A DNA stretch of 64,000 nt from Polaromonas sp. (GTDB lineage: Bacteria > Pseudomonadota > Gammaproteobacteria > Burkholderiales > Burkholderiaceae_C). Below the pieces are notes generated by a model. The model was not told the origin of the DNA, made no database searches, and saw nothing but the letters and a program-made list of their open reading frames with translations. The first letter of the stretch is position 1; the number at the start of each line of letters is the position of its first letter. Of this stretch, positions 50,882 through 61,223 are shown in pieces. Location of the stretch: the NCBI GenBank assembly GCA_013297865.1, contig JAAFIP010000002.1, positions 124,001 through 188,000 on the forward strand, read 5' to 3'. The position numbers and the translations under genes are program-made.

Positions 50882-51792
50882 TTTACAAATTCTCCGGATT
50901 TCCTAAGCAAGCCATGATGTATGCCTTTGGTCATCATTCTTAGGCTGGAAATTTTTTTCTCATCAATTATCAAATTGACTGCAAATCTAAGTGCGAGACC
51001 CATCAGCAAGCGGCGTTTCCATGCTGCCGATACATAATTCGCCATGCAGAATTTCACAGTGTTCCGGAAGTAATAATACCTGCGAAGTGGAGAATATCTG
51101 AAGAAACTAAAGCCAAGAATTCGCGCAGGTGGTGAGTCTGAAGGGGCATGTCCCATTTCGATTTTAGTGCAACCATAAAATTTAAATCCTATGCTTCGGG
51201 CACGATAGCACCACTCAGTATCAGTGTAATCTACAAACAAGCTATCGTCGTAATGTACGCCGCTTACCCATACGTCAGCTCGAACCAACATGCCAGAAGT
51301 AATCAGAGCGTCTGTTTCCACAATGTCTTCTGCGCAGTGCTGAGGTGACACGGTCGTGATATGCCCATTACGCTCGATATAAAAAGGAAAATAAACTTTA
51401 GCAGTCTCACGCCTATCGAAAAAGACTGGGCCAACTGCGGCGCACTTGATACCGAGCGAGTACAGTCTCTCATGAGCAAGTTTTAGCTTTCCAAGCATGT
51501 CAACCGGAGGGGCGCTGTCCTGATCAAATGTGCCGATATATTCCGCACCCAATTCGGCTGCCTTCTTGAAACCTGCGTTAAGTGCGTAGCCCAAACCAAG
51601 ATTTTTTTCAAAACCTATGTAGATATTCCGAGTACTTTCTTTGCTCCATATACTTTTGTAATCCTCAGCCCCACCGTTATCTACAAGTATTAAAAAATCT
51701 ACTTGCGGCTGCAAAAGTGCAAGAAGTCTATCAAGTACTGCTTTGTCAGGATGATAGCTGACAACTATGGCAGCTAGTTTATCGATTTTCAT
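50878..51792 (-). CDS. GT2-family glycosyltransferase (rhamnosyltransferase-like)
   Basis: AAIVVSYHPDKAVLDRLLALLQPQVDFLILVDNGG, GTFDQDSAPP, FVDYTDTEWCYRARSIGFKFYG. Confidence 0.85.
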   Translation of the reverse strand: MKIDKLAAIVVSYHPDKAVLDRLLALLQPQVDFLILVDNGGAEDYKSIWSKESTRNIYIGFEKNLGLGYALNAGFKKAAELGAEYIGTFDQDSAPPVDMLGKLKLAHERLYSLGIKCAAVGPVFFDRRETAKVYFPFYIERNGHITTVSPQHCAEDIVETDALITSGMLVRADVWVSGVHYDDSLFVDYTDTEWCYRARSIGFKFYGCTKIEMGHAPSDSPPARILGFSFFRYSPLRRYYYFRNTVKFCMANYVSAAWKRRLLMGLALRFAVNLIIDEKKISSLRMMTKGIHHGLLRKSGEFVK

Positions 51793-53057
51793 TTTTGATT
51801 TCCAGTTGTGGGCAAAAGAACAAATGTCTTAAGCTCTACTAGCAATACGGTGAGTATTAACATGCCAAAGAAGCTGCTAAGGTAAGGGTTACTATTAGTC
51901 GCGAAAACAAATCCCCAGAGTGCAGCATAAACGAGTGACAGATTGCATCTGTGCAAGTATTTTCCTGTTTCATTTTTTAATAGGAATAATGCCAAGCATA
52001 TTGTTAGGTATAGAGCCAGAACTGAGCCAATAAACCCAAGCTTCATGTACAAGGCTAATACGCTTATTTCGTATGCATATGGCGCAAGTTCAGATCTAAC
52101 AATGTCGATCCCTCCGCCAAAACCTATACCCCAAAAAAAATGATTTGCGATGCTCATCAACATTGGTGCAACTTGTTCCACTCGCACGTTATCGCTTCCG
52201 TCACGATCAAGACCGATGGCAGATAAAAATTCAGGCGAATAAAACGGAATGAGAACAAAGGTGATTAAAAACAAACTGCTAGTGGAAAGAATGACTCCGG
52301 TTAGAGATCTTTTGTTGGGAAATAAATGCTTCCCGATAAAAAATATAAATCCACCAAACGCAATAGCTAAAAAGAAACCTCTTGATTGTGTTGTCAGTAT
52401 TGCCAGAGTTTGAGCAGACAGCTGAAGAAACGTAGCTAAATTTAATTGAGACAATTGAATTTTTTGAAGAGAAAAATATAAACCAAGCAGTAAAAAAACA
52501 GATGATCCCCAATGGACTCTGAAGATGCCATTGGGCGTATAGCCAAGATAAAGCAGTGAATCACTTTCATTCACACCGGGTTCCAGAATACTTCTCATTA
52601 CTTGATTGATCGAATGCCCGTAATCGATTGAGACAGTTGCGAGAATCCAGATAATCACATGCATGCATGCCAGGATGTTTAAACTAAGCGTAATGATTTT
52701 TCTATCATGATTCCACGCAGAAATACTTTGATAAATACAAGCGAGGGGTGGAATGATGCACAGTCCAAAAAGTGGAGAAAAATCTGCAAAAGACAGATTT
52801 AAATTACGGTCGTAAAAGCTGGGAACAAAGAACCCCCAAATTACAAAAAATACAAGAAACAGAAGCCATGTACTTGGGTAATTGCGGATTACATCTTGCC
52901 TTACACGAAGGACATAGACAGCGAGCTGTAAAAGTAGTATTGAAAATAGTATTTTTCTGATCGGGATGCCAAACAATATAAGCCATCCACCCGGACCAGT
53001 GAGTATTGTCTCAACTGCAAAAATTAAAAAAGTAAATCGGATTAGATAGGGCAGCAT
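51789..53057 (-). CDS. Wzy/O-antigen polymerase-ligase-like polytopic membrane protein
   Basis: Polytopic membrane protein; large extracytoplasmic loop with ILTTQSRGFFLAIAFGGFIFF; position between the glycosyltransferase and wzx-like genes. Confidence 0.7.
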   Translation of the reverse strand: MLPYLIRFTFLIFAVETILTGPGGWLILFGIPIRKILFSILLLQLAVYVLRVRQDVIRNYPSTWLLFLVFFVIWGFFVPSFYDRNLNLSFADFSPLFGLCIIPPLACIYQSISAWNHDRKIITLSLNILACMHVIIWILATVSIDYGHSINQVMRSILEPGVNESDSLLYLGYTPNGIFRVHWGSSVFLLLGLYFSLQKIQLSQLNLATFLQLSAQTLAILTTQSRGFFLAIAFGGFIFFIGKHLFPNKRSLTGVILSTSSLFLITFVLIPFYSPEFLSAIGLDRDGSDNVRVEQVAPMLMSIANHFFWGIGFGGGIDIVRSELAPYAYEISVLALYMKLGFIGSVLALYLTICLALFLLKNETGKYLHRCNLSLVYAALWGFVFATNSNPYLSSFFGMLILTVLLVELKTFVLLPTTGNQK

Positions 53058-53086
53058 ATGTACATTACGTTCAACTCAAAAGCACC

Positions 53087-54376
53087 CTATCTCAGCTTGG
53101 AATTTACAATCGCCAGCAATGCGATTGCATCAAAAAATATTCTTATACTCCATGCAACTGCAGCCCCTATAAGTCCAAAAAAATGCAGACAAACTAAGAG
53201 TAGTGGAATATAAAATATCAGTTCTGCCATGTGTAAACAAGCCGTGAATTTGGCATTGCCCAGTGCTTGAATTGCCGCAAAAGGTACATGTGCGATGCCA
53301 TTTATGAACAAACCAATTGACATGACACAGACAATAATCCAGGCTTGTTCAGCGAACGCGCTACCTAACCATAAAGTCAATCCTAGTTTAGACAGACTAG
53401 CAATTAATATACATAAAGGCAGCAGAGTGATGGTGACAACTTTCAAGCACTTTTTGTATAGCATTTTTGCTTCATTCGGCTTGCTGGATATGACGGCAGT
53501 TAGCCTGGGAAATAAAGCTGATGTCAATGCCGCAGGAAGTATTAGCAAACGAATCAGAAACTCCGCCGGGACAGTGTAATAAGCAACTAGGCTGGCACCC
53601 ATGGTGGCAGATATGATGAATCTGTCCGCTGTTACCATTAGGGGGCCTACAACATTGGAAACTGTCATCCAAGCTCCAAAAGTGAAAAGCTGTCCAAGTC
53701 GCGCTCTACTGAAATCCACCTTGCTCCAGCCACTTGGTAATCTAGCATTCATCTTGTAAAGATGGGCTATCAATAAAAGCAAACGGGCAAACACCATGCT
53801 AAATACTATCCATGCCAATGATGATCCGAAAAATATGACACAAAGTACTGGCAAAGCAAAGTTACTGATCCCCAGAAGCATTCTCAGCACATTAACTTGT
53901 CGGAAATCTTCGTAGGCCTCTAGCACTCCTCGCAAACCTGTTGTCAGTGTGGTCATGGGTACCCCGAATGCAGCAATCAGGAGTGATAAAAACACATCAT
54001 GCTTGATAGCATCACTAACATTAAGCCATTGCGAAGCTAACGGATATGCGAATGCAAGAAGTATTGCTGTGCCTGCCAATCCGGCAAAGAACGTAAAATA
54101 CAATCCAGTTTTTACTAAGCTTGGCAAGTGCTCGACCTGGTTACTGGCAACACAAGTTGATACTTGTTGTGTCAATGCACGTCCCAGGCCAAAGTCAAAT
54201 AAACTAAAGTATCCAATTAAAGCCCACACCAAAGTCAAGACCCCGATTTTTTCCGCACCAAGAGTTTGATAGAGATAAGGGACGGCGAAAATACCAAGCA
54301 ATAACGGCAAACCCATGCCAGCTAGATTCCAAATGGTATTGCGTCTTAGGGACATTAGATTGAAGCCAATAGCCAA
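53087..54376 (-). CDS. Oligosaccharide flippase (Wzx/MATE-like, polysaccharide transporter family)
   Basis: NTIWNLAGMGLPLLLGIFAVPYLYQTLGAEKIGVLTLVWALIGYFSLFDFGLGRALTQQVS; about 12 TM helices. Confidence 0.88.
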   Translation of the reverse strand: MAIGFNLMSLRRNTIWNLAGMGLPLLLGIFAVPYLYQTLGAEKIGVLTLVWALIGYFSLFDFGLGRALTQQVSTCVASNQVEHLPSLVKTGLYFTFFAGLAGTAILLAFAYPLASQWLNVSDAIKHDVFLSLLIAAFGVPMTTLTTGLRGVLEAYEDFRQVNVLRMLLGISNFALPVLCVIFFGSSLAWIVFSMVFARLLLLIAHLYKMNARLPSGWSKVDFSRARLGQLFTFGAWMTVSNVVGPLMVTADRFIISATMGASLVAYYTVPAEFLIRLLILPAALTSALFPRLTAVISSKPNEAKMLYKKCLKVVTITLLPLCILIASLSKLGLTLWLGSAFAEQAWIIVCVMSIGLFINGIAHVPFAAIQALGNAKFTACLHMAELIFYIPLLLVCLHFFGLIGAAVAWSIRIFFDAIALLAIVNSKLR

Positions 54377-54395
54377 GAAGCTTGGTGAACATGTT

Positions 54396-55424
54396 TCACG
54401 CGTTTTTACCTAGAGATGATGTGCAAACAAATTTTATAAAATCATTACCTGTTGGCTGAGTCAATGGTTGAATTTTGAGTTTTTTTGCCATAGCAACATC
54501 GCGCTTATTCATTGTTAAATCGCGCCGAGTGATTCTGAAAGACTCTGCCGCAGTTGCTAAATCATTATCTGCTTTGGAGTCTATAGTGAAGCCTAACCCA
54601 TTTAATGTTTCAATGAGGTATGTCTGAGATGGAATTGCCAAATGTCTAGGTGCTTCAAGGCCACGCCAATTGGCTCCGAAATAGAAGCGCAAAGCACTTA
54701 ACGAATTAGGCAGGGTAAGCAAGAGTAGCCCACCAGGCTTGAGTGCGGCCTTGATCTTGGTCAGCATATCCAAAGGATCGTGTACGTGCTCAAGGACATG
54801 TGAGGACATGATGCAGTCGAATTGACCTGAATAGTTTGCCAATTGCTCGTAAGTACCCTCTAAAATATTTAAACCGGTCTTCTGAGCTTCATTGACTGCG
54901 GCAGGATCTACTTCTAAACCCATTGCATCCCACCCTAGCTGTTTGGCTATTCCTACGGTAAGGCCTGCACCACAACCTACGTCAATAAAGCGACCTTTAG
55001 GTAAATTTGCTAATTCCACCCACCCGAAAGGCACAACGACTCGCCTACTAATGGAGGCGAGCAACCTGCTAAATAATTTGGGCAGATTCATTCTCAGCTT
55101 AATATCAGCGCCAAGCAGACGGCTGAGACATTCATTTCTCAGACGACTCTTGAATAGTTGCAAAAGGGAATTAGCTTGATGATTCGAGTGCGTGTAATAT
55201 GTGGAATAAGCCAAACCTATTGATGATTGTGTTGGCCGTGGATCGAGATACAGACATTTACAGACCGTGCAATCCCAATAGTTCCATTTACCTGGGGCAC
55301 AACCAAAAGCCCAGTCTTCTACGTCACCGTATGCCAAAGTTCGATGGCTTGAATTGCAAAATGGGCAAGTATTCACTTGCTCGATGCCATCAGTTGGCCA
55401 ATCTTGATCTCGGGGTGTTTTCAT
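54396..55424 (-). CDS. Class I SAM-dependent methyltransferase with N-terminal Cys-rich segment
   Basis: CPFCNSSHRTLAYGDVEDWAFGCAPGKWNYWDCTVCKCLYLDPRP; FIDVGCGAGLTVGIAKQLGWDAMGLEVDP; SSHVLEHVHDPLDMLTKIKAALKPGGLLLLTLPN. Confidence 0.87.
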   Translation of the reverse strand: MKTPRDQDWPTDGIEQVNTCPFCNSSHRTLAYGDVEDWAFGCAPGKWNYWDCTVCKCLYLDPRPTQSSIGLAYSTYYTHSNHQANSLLQLFKSRLRNECLSRLLGADIKLRMNLPKLFSRLLASISRRVVVPFGWVELANLPKGRFIDVGCGAGLTVGIAKQLGWDAMGLEVDPAAVNEAQKTGLNILEGTYEQLANYSGQFDCIMSSHVLEHVHDPLDMLTKIKAALKPGGLLLLTLPNSLSALRFYFGANWRGLEAPRHLAIPSQTYLIETLNGLGFTIDSKADNDLATAAESFRITRRDLTMNKRDVAMAKKLKIQPLTQPTGNDFIKFVCTSSLGKNA

Positions 55425-55433
55425 CGACTGAAA

Positions 55434-55979
55434 TCAAATGCTTGACAAGTTAAGTCCTTGGGTGTCTTTGGTCGAGAGCTTAGGCTGTTCGACACCAAAT
55501 TCAGTTAACTTCCAATTAATACTAATCTTAGAATCATTCCAGATAATGCAGCGCTCATGCGCGGGCGCATAGTAGTTCGTAGTCTTATACAAAAAGTCCG
55601 CAGATTCGCTAAGTACTAAAAACCCGTGTGCAAAACCAGCAGGAACCCATAGCTGCTGATGGTTGTTTTCGCTGAGTTCCACGCCGACCCATTTGCCGAA
55701 AGTGGGCGAGCTTTTTCGGATGTCTACTGCCACATCGTATACGGCGCCCTGTACTACACGCACCAGCTTGCCCTGCGGTTGTTCTACTTGATAATGCAAG
55801 CCACGCAGTACGCCTTTGGCACTGCGGCTGTGGTTGTCTTGCACGAAAGTTTCATTTAGGCCGGTGGCTTCATTGAAAGCTTTCTGGTTGAAACTTTCGT
55901 AGAAAAAGCCTCGGCTATCACCAAAAACTTTGGGCTCCAGGATCAGCACGTCGGGGATGGCAGTGGGAGTGACTTTCAC
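55434..55979 (-). CDS. rfbC: dTDP-4-dehydrorhamnose 3,5-epimerase
   Basis: [25 protein letters not shown]...[19 protein letters not shown]...[16 protein letters not shown]. Confidence 0.96.
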   Translation of the reverse strand: MKVTPTAIPDVLILEPKVFGDSRGFFYESFNQKAFNEATGLNETFVQDNHSRSAKGVLRGLHYQVEQPQGKLVRVVQGAVYDVAVDIRKSSPTFGKWVGVELSENNHQQLWVPAGFAHGFLVLSESADFLYKTTNYYAPAHERCIIWNDSKISINWKLTEFGVEQPKLSTKDTQGLNLSSI

Positions 55980-56872
55980 AGTGAAATTTCCTCGCGGAGG
56001 ATGCGCATCATATATTGGCCATAGCCATTTTTCAGCAGCGGCTGTGCTAGTTTTTTAAACTGTTCTGTAGTGATAAAGCCATTGCGCCAGGCGATTTCCT
56101 CGGGGCAGGCGATTTTGAGGCCTTGGCGGTGCTCCAGGGTGGCAATGAACTGGCTGGCTTCCAGCAGGCTTTCGTGGGTGCCGGTGTCCAGCCAGGCATA
56201 GCCGCGTTGCATGATCTGGACATTGAGCTGATTGCGCTTGAGGTAGGCGTCGTTGACAGCCGTGATTTCGAGCTCACCGCGGGCGCTGGGCTTGACAGCT
56301 TTGGCGATGTCGACAACTTGGTTGTCGTAAAAATACAGTCCTGTCACAGCGTAATTGCTCTTGGGCTGACTGGGCTTTTCTTCGATACTGCTAGCCTTGC
56401 CGGTTTTGTCAAAAGCCACTACGCCGTAACGTTCAGGGTCGTACACGTGGTAGGCAAATACCGTTGCACCTTGCTCTTGGCTGTTGGCGTTGGCCAGCAG
56501 CTCGTTGAGGTCGTGACCGTGAAAAATGTTGTCACCCAGCACTAAAGCGCTGGGGGCATTACCCACAAATTTGTCGCCAATGATGAATGCTTGGGCCAGG
56601 CCATCAGGGCTGGCTTGCACCGCATATTGCAGATTCAGACCCCATTGCGCTCCGTCGCCCAGCAGTTGGGTGAAGCGTGGCGTATCCTGTGGTGTGCTGA
56701 TGATCAGAATGTCGCGAATCCCTGCCAGCATCAAAGTGCTCAATGGGTAGTAAATCATTGGCTTGTCATACACGGGCAGCAATTGCTTGCTCATGGCAAG
56801 TGTTGCAGGATGCAGGCGGGTGCCTGAGCCGCCCGCCAAAATAATGCCTTTACGTTGTGGTGTTGTTGTCAT
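55976..56872 (-). CDS. rfbA: Glucose-1-phosphate thymidylyltransferase
   Basis: [57 protein letters not shown] at 56872 preferred over 56908. Confidence 0.96.
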   Translation of the reverse strand: MTTTPQRKGIILAGGSGTRLHPATLAMSKQLLPVYDKPMIYYPLSTLMLAGIRDILIISTPQDTPRFTQLLGDGAQWGLNLQYAVQASPDGLAQAFIIGDKFVGNAPSALVLGDNIFHGHDLNELLANANSQEQGATVFAYHVYDPERYGVVAFDKTGKASSIEEKPSQPKSNYAVTGLYFYDNQVVDIAKAVKPSARGELEITAVNDAYLKRNQLNVQIMQRGYAWLDTGTHESLLEASQFIATLEHRQGLKIACPEEIAWRNGFITTEQFKKLAQPLLKNGYGQYMMRILREEISL

Positions 56873-56891
56873 GGCAAAACTACAGAGTGGG

Positions 56892-57782
56892 TTAAAGGAT
56901 CTCGGCAAGCATGCGGTCTACACCGCGCTGCCAATGTGGAATTGACAAACCAAAATTTGATTCTAGCTTCGCACAATTTAATCTTGAATTTAATGGTCGT
57001 TGTGCGGCAGTGGGGTAAGCAGATGTAGGAATGGCTTTGAACTGCGCGCTGTCCAGCTTGAGTTGGATGCCTCGTTCTTGTGCTTGCGCAAAAACGTGCT
57101 TGGCGTAGCTGTACCAGGAGGTTTCTCCTGCAGCAGCCAGATGGTACAACCCCGAAAGCTGTGGTTTGATCGCCAGCTGAGAAATGGCGTGCGCAGTGAT
57201 GTCGGCCAGCAAATCTGCCCCGGTGGGCGCGCCAATCTGGTCGTTGATCACGCTAAGGGCTTCGCGCTCTTGGGCAAGTTTGAGCATGGTTTTGGCAAAG
57301 TTACCGCCGCGCGCCGCATAAACCCAGCTCGTGCGAAAAATCAGGTGAAGTGCACCACTAGCTACGATAGCCCGCTCTCCTGCCAGCTTGCTGGCGCCAT
57401 ACACGCTCAGAGGAGCAGGAACACCAGTTTCAGTCCAAGGTGTGTCGCCACTTCCATCAAACACATAATCTGTAGAGTAATGCACCAGCATTGCGCCTGT
57501 TTCAGCCGCTGCCTGCGCTATTGCCTGAGGAGCTGTAGCATTAATAGCATAGGCTGTTTCACGGTCAGATTCTGCTTTATCCACAGCAGTGTAGGCGGCG
57601 GCATTGACAATGACATCAGGGCGCAGAGTTTGCACCGTGGCAGCCAGATGCTCAGGTCGAGACAGGTCACCACAGTAGTCTGTGCTGTGGCGGTCCAGCG
57701 CGATCAATTCGCCTAGTGGAGCGAGACTGCGTTGCAGTTCCCAGCCCACTTGCCCGTTTTTACCCAACAACAGGATTCTCAT
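56892..57782 (-). CDS. rfbD: dTDP-4-dehydrorhamnose reductase
   Basis: [54 protein letters not shown]. Confidence 0.96.
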   Translation of the reverse strand: MRILLLGKNGQVGWELQRSLAPLGELIALDRHSTDYCGDLSRPEHLAATVQTLRPDVIVNAAAYTAVDKAESDRETAYAINATAPQAIAQAAAETGAMLVHYSTDYVFDGSGDTPWTETGVPAPLSVYGASKLAGERAIVASGALHLIFRTSWVYAARGGNFAKTMLKLAQEREALSVINDQIGAPTGADLLADITAHAISQLAIKPQLSGLYHLAAAGETSWYSYAKHVFAQAQERGIQLKLDSAQFKAIPTSAYPTAAQRPLNSRLNCAKLESNFGLSIPHWQRGVDRMLAEIL

Positions 57783-58846
57783 GCTGCGCGCTTAGCGTAG
57801 TTAGCGTCAACCCATTCCCGGTAAGCGCCGCTTTGCACCTGGGCTACCCAATCGGCGTGGTCCAGATACCATTGCACGGTTTTGCGGATGCCGCTGTCGA
57901 AGGTCTCGGCGGGTTTCCAGCCGAGCTGCTGGTAGATTTTGGTGGCGTCAATCGCGTAGCGGCGGTCATGGCCGGGTCGGTCAGTGACATAGCTGATTTG
58001 TCCCGTATAGCTGGTGCCATCGGTCTTGGGGCGCAATTCGTCCAGCAGAGCACAGATGGTTTTCACAATCTCAATATTGGGTTTTTCATTCCAGCCGCCC
58101 ACGTTATAGGTCTCGCCCGGTGTGCCTGCTTCCAGGACGCGGCGGATGGCGCTGCAGTGGTCGGTGACATAGAGCCAGTCACGAATCTGCATGCCGTCGC
58201 CATAGACCGGCAGGGGCTTGCCAGCCAGTGCGTTGACAATCATCAGAGGGATCAGTTTTTCCGGGAAATGGTACGGGCCATAGTTGTTGCTGCAGTTGGT
58301 GGTCAGTACGGGCAGGCCATAAGTGTGGTGATACGCCCGCACCAGATGGTCGCTGGCCGCTTTGCTGGCGCTGTAGGGGCTATTGGGCTCGTAGATGTTT
58401 TTCTCGGTAAATGCTGGGTCGGCGGGCTTGAGCGAGCCGTACACCTCGTCGGTAGACACGTGCAGATAGCGGAAAGCGGTCTGGGCCTTGGCGTCTAGCG
58501 TTTTGAAATAAGCGCGTGTGGCCTCCAGTAGGCGGAAGGTTCCGACAATATTGGTTTGGATAAAGTCTTCGGGGCCGTGGATTGAGCGATCTACATGGCT
58601 TTCCGCGGCGAAATGCACTACGGCGCGTGGCTGGTACTTGGTCAGCAAATCAGCCATTACGCCCTGATCGGCAATATCACCCTGTACAAAAGTATGCTGC
58701 AAATTGCCCTGGAGCGATTGCAAGTTGTTGACATTGCCAGCATAGGTCAATTTGTCAAGATTGATAAGAGGTTCTTTGCTGTGTTTGCACCAGTCAAGTA
58801 CAAAATTAGAACCAATAAAACCCGCACCGCCTGTGACCAAAATCAT
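57779..58846 (-). CDS. rfbB: dTDP-glucose 4,6-dehydratase
   Basis: [77 protein letters not shown]. Confidence 0.97.
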   Translation of the reverse strand: MILVTGGAGFIGSNFVLDWCKHSKEPLINLDKLTYAGNVNNLQSLQGNLQHTFVQGDIADQGVMADLLTKYQPRAVVHFAAESHVDRSIHGPEDFIQTNIVGTFRLLEATRAYFKTLDAKAQTAFRYLHVSTDEVYGSLKPADPAFTEKNIYEPNSPYSASKAASDHLVRAYHHTYGLPVLTTNCSNNYGPYHFPEKLIPLMIVNALAGKPLPVYGDGMQIRDWLYVTDHCSAIRRVLEAGTPGETYNVGGWNEKPNIEIVKTICALLDELRPKTDGTSYTGQISYVTDRPGHDRRYAIDATKIYQQLGWKPAETFDSGIRKTVQWYLDHADWVAQVQSGAYREWVDANYAKRAA

Positions 58847-58903
58847 CCTAATACCTTTCCACTACTTTGTAAATTATCGCAGTTTGCAAGGTAATATCCT
58901 CCC

Positions 58904-59551
58904 ATGCTGGCGAAATTAATGGGTTGGTTTTTGTTAGGCCTTGTGCGTATCCTCACTGGTGCGCAGGCGCGGTGGTATGGCTGTCCGCCCAAGGCCGAGC
59001 AGCGGATTTACTTTGCCAATCACCAGAGCCATGCAGATCTGGTGATGATCTGGGCCGCTTTGCCTGCGGAGCTGCGTAGCATTACCCGCCCTATAGCGGC
59101 TAAAGACTATTGGACGAAAACACCCTTTAAAAAGTGGATTACCACGGCAGTGTTCAACGCGGTGTATGTGGATCGCGAGCGTACCGATGGCGCGGACCCT
59201 TTGCAGCCCCTGATGGATGCGCTTGACAAAGGCGACTCGATTATCCTGTTTCCTGAGGGCACGCGCGGCAGTGAGGAGCTGCCTCAGCGTTTCAAATCGG
59301 GGTTGTATAACCTGGCGCTGCGTTTTCCCCATGTGGTGCTGGTGCCGGCGTGGATCAACAACATCCAGCGCGTGATGCCCAAGGGCGAAGTGGTGCCCGT
59401 ACCGATTCTTTGCAGCGTCACATTTGGTGTGCCGATGCAGGTGCACCAGCAGGCGCTGGAGCAATCAGACGGGCAGGGCAGTGTGGTGGAAGGGCATGCT
59501 GAGTTTGCCGATCGTGCGCGCAATGCGGTGATTGCACTGCGCGACGTGTAA
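58904..59551 (+). CDS. 1-acyl-sn-glycerol-3-phosphate acyltransferase (PlsC family)
   Basis: FANHQSHADLVMI (HxxxxD-like acyltransferase motif NHQSHAD), LFPEGTRGSEELPQRFKSGL. Confidence 0.9.
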   Translation: MLAKLMGWFLLGLVRILTGAQARWYGCPPKAEQRIYFANHQSHADLVMIWAALPAELRSITRPIAAKDYWTKTPFKKWITTAVFNAVYVDRERTDGADPLQPLMDALDKGDSIILFPEGTRGSEELPQRFKSGLYNLALRFPHVVLVPAWINNIQRVMPKGEVVPVPILCSVTFGVPMQVHQQALEQSDGQGSVVEGHAEFADRARNAVIALRDV

Positions 59552-59566
59552 AGTACCCGTCACACC

Positions 59567-60553
59567 ATGAACCAATTTTTACGTCGATTGACGCCGGGCG
59601 AGCAAGTAGGACTGCTGTTTGTGGTCCTGTTTGGGCTGTTGCTGCTGGCTACCGTAGTTCTATTTATGCTCTCATTGCGTGAGCGGGAAACACCTCACGG
59701 TCAGGCCAGAGCTGGTGAGATCCAACGCATCAGCGGCGTGCTCAACACCTCCTGGCTGATTGCCATTGTCTTCTGGGTGGGCTGGGCATCCGGCGAGCGT
59801 GTGGCCACGGTATTGTTTGCCATCGTGGCGTTCTTTGCGATGCGCGAATTTGTCACGCTCTCGCCTACGCGCAGGGGCGACCATCGCAGCTTGGTGCTGG
59901 CCTTCTTTGTGGTGTTACCTATCCAGTTCTGGCTGGTGGCTACAGCCCATTTTGACTTGTTCAGCGTTTTCATCCCGGTGTATGTGTTTTTACTGATTCC
60001 GGTGGTCAGCGCGTTGGCCAACGACCCGCAGCGCTTTCTGGAGCGCAATGCCAAGCTGCAATGGGGCATCATGGTGTGTGTCTATGGCTTGAGCCATGTG
60101 CCTGCACTGCTGCTGCTGGATTTTCCGCGTTGGGATGAGCGGAAAAACGCATTTTTGGTGTTCTTCCTGGTTTTTGTCGTGCAGATCTGCATGGTGGTGC
60201 AGTACCTGGCACAGCGCCTGATCAAGCGCGCACCACAGGCTCCGTTGATCAGCCAGAGCTTTAACTGGACCAGCATGGCGATTGGTGTGAGCGCAGGCGG
60301 TTTAGTGGGGGCGGTGTTGGCAGGCATCACGCCGTTCAAACCTGGCCAGGCCTTGGGCATGGCCTTGATTGCCTGCACTGCGGGCACACTTGGGCATCTG
60401 GTGATGAAGGCACTCAAGCGCGACCGTGGCGTCACGCACTGGGGTGGTACTGTGTCGGTGACGGGGGCGACGGGGCTGCTTGACAGGATCGATGCGCTGT
60501 GCTTTGCTGCACCGGTGTTTTTCCATTCAGTGAGATGGTATTTTGGCCTCTAG
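59567..60553 (+). CDS. Phosphatidate cytidylyltransferase family (CdsA-like)
   Basis: Polytopic protein; C-terminal GHLVMKALKRDRGVTHWGGTVSVTGATGLLDRIDALCFAAPVFFHSVRWYFGL (CdsA signature-like K..KRD.G....G....G..DR.D). Confidence 0.88.
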   Translation: MNQFLRRLTPGEQVGLLFVVLFGLLLLATVVLFMLSLRERETPHGQARAGEIQRISGVLNTSWLIAIVFWVGWASGERVATVLFAIVAFFAMREFVTLSPTRRGDHRSLVLAFFVVLPIQFWLVATAHFDLFSVFIPVYVFLLIPVVSALANDPQRFLERNAKLQWGIMVCVYGLSHVPALLLLDFPRWDERKNAFLVFFLVFVVQICMVVQYLAQRLIKRAPQAPLISQSFNWTSMAIGVSAGGLVGAVLAGITPFKPGQALGMALIACTAGTLGHLVMKALKRDRGVTHWGGTVSVTGATGLLDRIDALCFAAPVFFHSVRWYFGL

Positions 60554-60594
60554 CCCAATAGAATATCGCGGGAGCAGCTATATAATGTATAGCA
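60546..60594 (+). repeat. 49-bp interspersed repeat, copy G, overlapping the cdsA-like stop codon, upstream of ruvC
   Basis: GCCTCTAGCCCAATAGAATATCGCGGGAGCAGCTATATAATGTATAGCA; TAG stop of the cdsA-like ORF at 60551-60553. Confidence 0.9.
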
Positions 60595-60607
60595 AGAAGG
60601 AGGTATT

Positions 60608-61156
60608 TTGCGCATTCTAGGTATCGACCCTGGCTTGCAGACCACCGGCTTTGGCGTGGTAGACAAAGACGGCCAGCAACTGCACTATGTGGCCAGCGGC
60701 ACTATCACCACCACCCATCTGCCGCGAGGCGATTTGCCAGCGCGCCTGAAGGTGCTGTTTGATGGTGTGCGCGAAGTCGTAGGTACTTACCAGCCAGATG
60801 CCTCGTCCGTTGAAATCGTGTTTGTCAACGTCAACCCACAGGCTACCTTGCTGCTGGGGCAGGCGCGAGGTGCGTGTGTGACGGCCCTGGTCTCGGTGAA
60901 TTTGGCGGTGGCCGAATACACCGCCTTGCAAATGAAACAGGCGGTCGCTGGTCATGGCAAGGCGGGTAAATCACAGGTCCAAGAGATGGTCATGCGTTTG
61001 CTGAAGCTGCCTAGCTTGCCCGGCAAAGATGCCGCAGACGCACTGGGCTTGGCCATTACCCACGCCCACGCAGGCGCAGCCCTGCAGCGCTTGGCAGCAG
61101 CCGCCACCTCGCAACCACGCAGCAGTGCGGCCTACAAGGCCGGGCGCAGCTATTGA
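60608..61156 (+). CDS. ruvC: Crossover junction endodeoxyribonuclease RuvC
   Basis: [62 protein letters not shown] start preceded by AAGGAGG. Confidence 0.95.
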   Translation: MRILGIDPGLQTTGFGVVDKDGQQLHYVASGTITTTHLPRGDLPARLKVLFDGVREVVGTYQPDASSVEIVFVNVNPQATLLLGQARGACVTALVSVNLAVAEYTALQMKQAVAGHGKAGKSQVQEMVMRLLKLPSLPGKDAADALGLAITHAHAGAALQRLAAAATSQPRSSAAYKAGRSY

Positions 61157-61174
61157 CGCTGAATTGATGGATAT

Positions 61175-61193
61175 TTTTAATTGGGGTCAGATC
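61175..61193 (+). repeat. Left terminal inverted repeat of the RAYT element
   Basis: TTTTAATTGGGGTCAGATC; reverse complement matches 62030-62048 at 18/19. Confidence 0.88.
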
Positions 61194-61223
61194 AAAATTA
61201 TCACTATCCGATAAAATTCCTTG

